From: Dehalococcoidia bacterium
GTDB lineage: Bacteria > Chloroflexota > Dehalococcoidia > JAUSJJ01
Reading direction: 5' to 3'
DNA length: 7,752 nt
NCBI GenBank assembly: GCA_030647705.1
Contig: JAUSJJ010000237.1
Span: forward strand, 1-7,752
Made by a program: the position numbers and the translations under genes. The notes beneath the pieces are model-generated. The model saw only the letters and a program-made list of their open reading frames with translations. It was not told the origin of the DNA and searched no databases. Below, piece by piece: positions 6,475-7,752 of the stretch (position 1 is the stretch's first letter; every line of letters starts with the position of its first letter).

Positions 6475-6612
6475 ATGGACATCTTATTCGAGGTTGACAG
6501 AGGCGTTAGAATCAAGGGTGTCGAAGACTCCGAACTGGAGAGAGTATGGGCTAAGCTGTCTGGCACCTCAAGCCCCATGGAAGCAGCCCTTGCAGATATG
6601 TTAAATCCGTAA
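6475..6612 (+). CDS. Possible 45-residue small protein, unrecognised
   Basis: The frame from ATG 6475 to TAA 6612 gives a balanced, acidic, helix-prone sequence: MDILFEVDRGVRIKGVEDSE (1-20), ELERVWAKLSG (20-30), then SPMEAALADMLNP. It looks like real protein: the opposite strand gives the Ser/Thr/Leu-rich pattern typical of the antisense of a coding sequence. I do not recognise a family. There is no clear Shine-Dalgarno (only AGG at about 10 nt) and no obvious promoter. An in-frame stop lies about 55 nt upstream of the ATG, so it is not the tail of a longer open frame. It could be a genuine small ORF, the remnant of a longer gene, or chance. Confidence 0.35.
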   Translation: MDILFEVDRGVRIKGVEDSELERVWAKLSGTSSPMEAALADMLNP

Positions 6613-7004
6613 CACCAGGTACCTGGGTGACGGATCCTTTCCCGGCAGCAGGCCCCGCTCTTAACTGGGACCCTTCCCTGTCCTAACGACGGGGTCCCAC
6701 CCCATCGGAAAGGCGCCAAGGGCAAAGCGACTTGACCGTGCGAGGGCGCGACGCAACCTCGCATTCCCCTTCCCCAGGGTCAATGGCACGATTTGACAAA
6801 ACCTACTTTCGCTCTTATCATCGCATCGCAAGCGACCTGCTAACCAGACCCAACATCGCGTCATGCCCGCTGGGTCACGTCCACCCAGCCCGGACCTCGG
6901 CAATCATACCATGCCGGGGTTACACGCTCAGGTCAGAGAGCAGGTAGTCCCCAGAACGTGCTCCAATAAAGACGCGGCCGCGCCCGCCTCCCAGTCAACT
7001 AACG
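6613..7004. other. Gene-free region with several inverted repeats
   Basis: No frame on either strand looks coding; the longer open frames are Arg/Pro/Ser-rich. Visible structures are the palindrome CCAGGTACCTGG (6615-6626), TGGGACCC/GGGTCCCA with an 18-nt loop (6666-6699), and TGCGAGG/CCTCGCA (6739-6763) nested within TTGACC/GGTCAA (6732-6783). There is also a CGCGGCCGCG palindrome (6973-6982). A strong rightward promoter lies inside the region and is listed separately. Confidence 0.5.
6793..6821 (+). promoter_or_regulatory. Near-consensus rightward promoter without an evident gene
   Basis: TTGACA (6793-6798, perfect) is followed by a 17-nt spacer and TATCAT (6816-6821, 5 of 6). Transcription would start near 6828 and run towards the convergent flavoprotein remnant. 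The first ATG downstream (6862) opens a Pro-rich 49-codon frame with no ribosome site, so any product is more likely an untranslated or antisense RNA. Confidence 0.5.
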
Positions 7005-7262
7005 CTAACTAAACGTGTCGGCCGTAGCCTCCGTGTTCAGGTGAACGTCCACGCCCAGCAGCTTCATCTGGTAGGCCTGATACCTTTGAACGTCAAGGAA
7101 ACCGTCACGGCCCGGCGCCTTGGCCGCGATCAGCGTCAGGCCACCCAGCTCGGACTCCTTCTCGTAGAGCGAGACTTTGTGACCCCTGGCCACGGCCAGC
7201 CTGGCCGCCTCCAGGCCGGCGGGCCTCCTCTGCGAAGTGAGGAATCCGTTCTGCCCTCTTGC
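7005..7262 (-). pseudogene. Truncated FAD-binding domain fragment of an old-yellow-enzyme-family oxidoreductase
   Basis: The minus frame carries RPAGLEAARLAVARGHKVSL, then YEKESELGGLTLIAAKAPGR and DGFLDVQRYQAYQMKLLGVDVHLNTEATADT. This is the FAD-binding beta-alpha-beta unit found in the middle of 2,4-dienoyl-CoA reductase/NADH:flavin oxidoreductase-type proteins. Both ends are missing. The expected VVGGG ahead of PAGLEAAR is replaced by unrelated residues (GQNGFLTSQRR), destroying the dinucleotide-binding glycine motif, and the frame stops where the family would continue into the ATGA segment. The piece follows the stop codon of the neighbouring flavoprotein in the same frame, with only non-family residues between. 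In a normal protein this segment comes before, not after, that C-terminal part. It has no plausible start of its own beyond an internal GTG at 7193. I infer a remnant of a second gene copy or of a rearrangement. Confidence 0.75.
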
Positions 7263-7752
7263 CTAAATAGCGTCCCCAACCAGTGCCCCTTCGTAGATAG
7301 CCGCGAACAGGCCACGGGGCGCTATGCAGTCGCCTGCAGCCTGGATGCCCGCCGCCCGGCCACCCAGCGCCCGGTACAGGGTGTCCTCGGCGCGAGCGCC
7401 GGCGGCTATCACGAAGGTATCTATGCCTTCGATCCTTCTCTCTTTCTTGGTGTACAGGTCAACCACCGTGGCGGACGAGCCTTCGATGGCGCGTAGAGCG
7501 GTGAATCCGGTGAGCGCGACCCCTCTCTTCGCCAGACGGTCGTAAAGCATCCCCCGAATGAAGCGCTCGACGTCAAACCCCACGAAACCAAGCTCGGAGA
7601 TCACCTCTACTATGTGGCCGCGCTCGGCCAGGAAATCGGCTACGGTCAGAGGCGGCTGGAACCCGTTCTGGCCAGAAACGATCAACACGTTTCGCCCGAC
7701 GGACTCCGGGTGCAGCAGCGCGTCCCAGTAGCTCACAACGTTCTTGCCCTTC
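7263..7752 (-). CDS. C-terminal part of an old-yellow-enzyme-family FMN/FAD oxidoreductase (5' end beyond window)
   Basis: The 162 visible residues are the last dinucleotide-binding region of a multidomain NADH:flavin oxidoreductase of the 2,4-dienoyl-CoA reductase/trimethylamine dehydrogenase type. Such proteins consist of an FMN-binding TIM barrel, usually a 4Fe-4S site, and FAD and NAD(P)/ADP-like domains. The frame enters at the window edge with KGKNVVSYWDALLHPESVGR, the usual lead-in. NVLIVSGQNGF follows where the family's Rossmann strand lies; its glycines do not form a strict GxGxxG, as in the trimethylamine dehydrogenase branch. Next come ADFLAERGHIVEVI, DTFVIAAGARAEDTLYRAL and the closing AAGDCIAPRGLFAAIYEGAL, in which GDC...PR contacts FAD in relatives. 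The TAG stop gives a normal family C-terminus. The substrate cannot be told from this part. The barrel and Fe-S region should lie to the right of the window. Confidence 0.85.
   Translation of the reverse strand, partial: KGKNVVSYWDALLHPESVGRNVLIVSGQNGFQPPLTVADFLAERGHIVEVISELGFVGFDVERFIRGMLYDRLAKRGVALTGFTALRAIEGSSATVVDLYTKKERRIEGIDTFVIAAGARAEDTLYRALGGRAAGIQAAGDCIAPRGLFAAIYEGALVGDAI

Noticed and set aside
6293..6604. Rightward 103-codon frame overlapping the MetF/MetV promoter
   Set aside because: It starts inside the predicted promoter of the divergent gene. Its second half is an out-of-frame reading of the more protein-like 45-residue ORF.
6732..6947. Rightward 71-codon frame across the orphan promoter
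   Set aside because: The predicted promoter lies inside the frame, so the transcript would lack its start. The composition is Arg/Ser/Pro-rich.
6973..6982. Perfect palindrome CGCGGCCGCG
   Set aside because: A 10-bp GC palindrome in GC-rich DNA is expected by chance and has no associated structure.
1..7752. CRISPR array, tRNA/rRNA genes, insertion sequence or phage/defence system
   Set aside because: I looked for regularly spaced repeats, cloverleaf arms, transposase motifs and terminal inverted repeats, and found none that could be supported.

Overview
No gene here pins down a species. The gene set suggests an anaerobic, probably uncultured, bacterium. One gene encodes a membrane subunit of a group 4 (Hyf/Hyc-type) hydrogenase or formate hydrogenlyase module. 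Another encodes a single long polypeptide joining MetF-like and MetV-like methylenetetrahydrofolate reductase parts. At the right edge are parts of old-yellow-enzyme-family flavoproteins. Together with the GC-rich spacer DNA, this fits a Chloroflexota (Dehalococcoidia-like) genome, but that assignment is inference.

Layout. Bases 1-1832 (minus) hold a HyfB/HycC-like proton-pumping subunit, cut at its C-terminus by the window edge. Bases 1833-2169 form a divergent regulatory region. It has a well-formed promoter for hyfB, a roughly 220-nt leader with a 16-codon ORF and a strong hairpin, and an extended -10 promoter placed so that the rightward methyltransferase (2170-2976) would be translated from a leaderless mRNA. 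A long hairpin at 3002-3037 separates this gene from a convergent SnoaL/NTF2-like gene (3072-3578, minus). Bases 3631-4243 contain no convincing gene. They hold a GC-rich, hairpin-rich repeat-like block, a purine-rich repeated tract and one promoter-like site. Bases 4244-6226 (minus) encode the 660-residue fusion of a degenerate receiver domain, MetF and a cysteine-rich MetV-like domain, with a near-consensus promoter just upstream. Bases 6289-7004 are mostly non-coding but contain a possible 45-codon ORF and a near-consensus rightward promoter with no evident gene behind it. Bases 7263-7752 (minus) are the C-terminal part of an FMN/FAD oxidoreductase that starts outside the window. Immediately after its stop, in the same frame, lies a truncated piece of the FAD-binding domain of the same family (7005-7262), which looks like a gene remnant.

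Functional picture. The hydrogenase subunit couples electron transfer to ion translocation, and the MetF/MetV fusion reduces methylene-tetrahydrofolate to methyl-tetrahydrofolate. Both suit an anaerobe with C1/Wood-Ljungdahl-type metabolism, but they are separate transcription units here, so joint operation is inference. The methyltransferase and the SnoaL-like protein have unknown substrates. I see no tRNA, rRNA, CRISPR array, transposase or phage gene. The most interesting material is the domain fusion, the hyfB leader, the leaderless promoter, the orphan promoter and the rearranged flavoprotein fragment.
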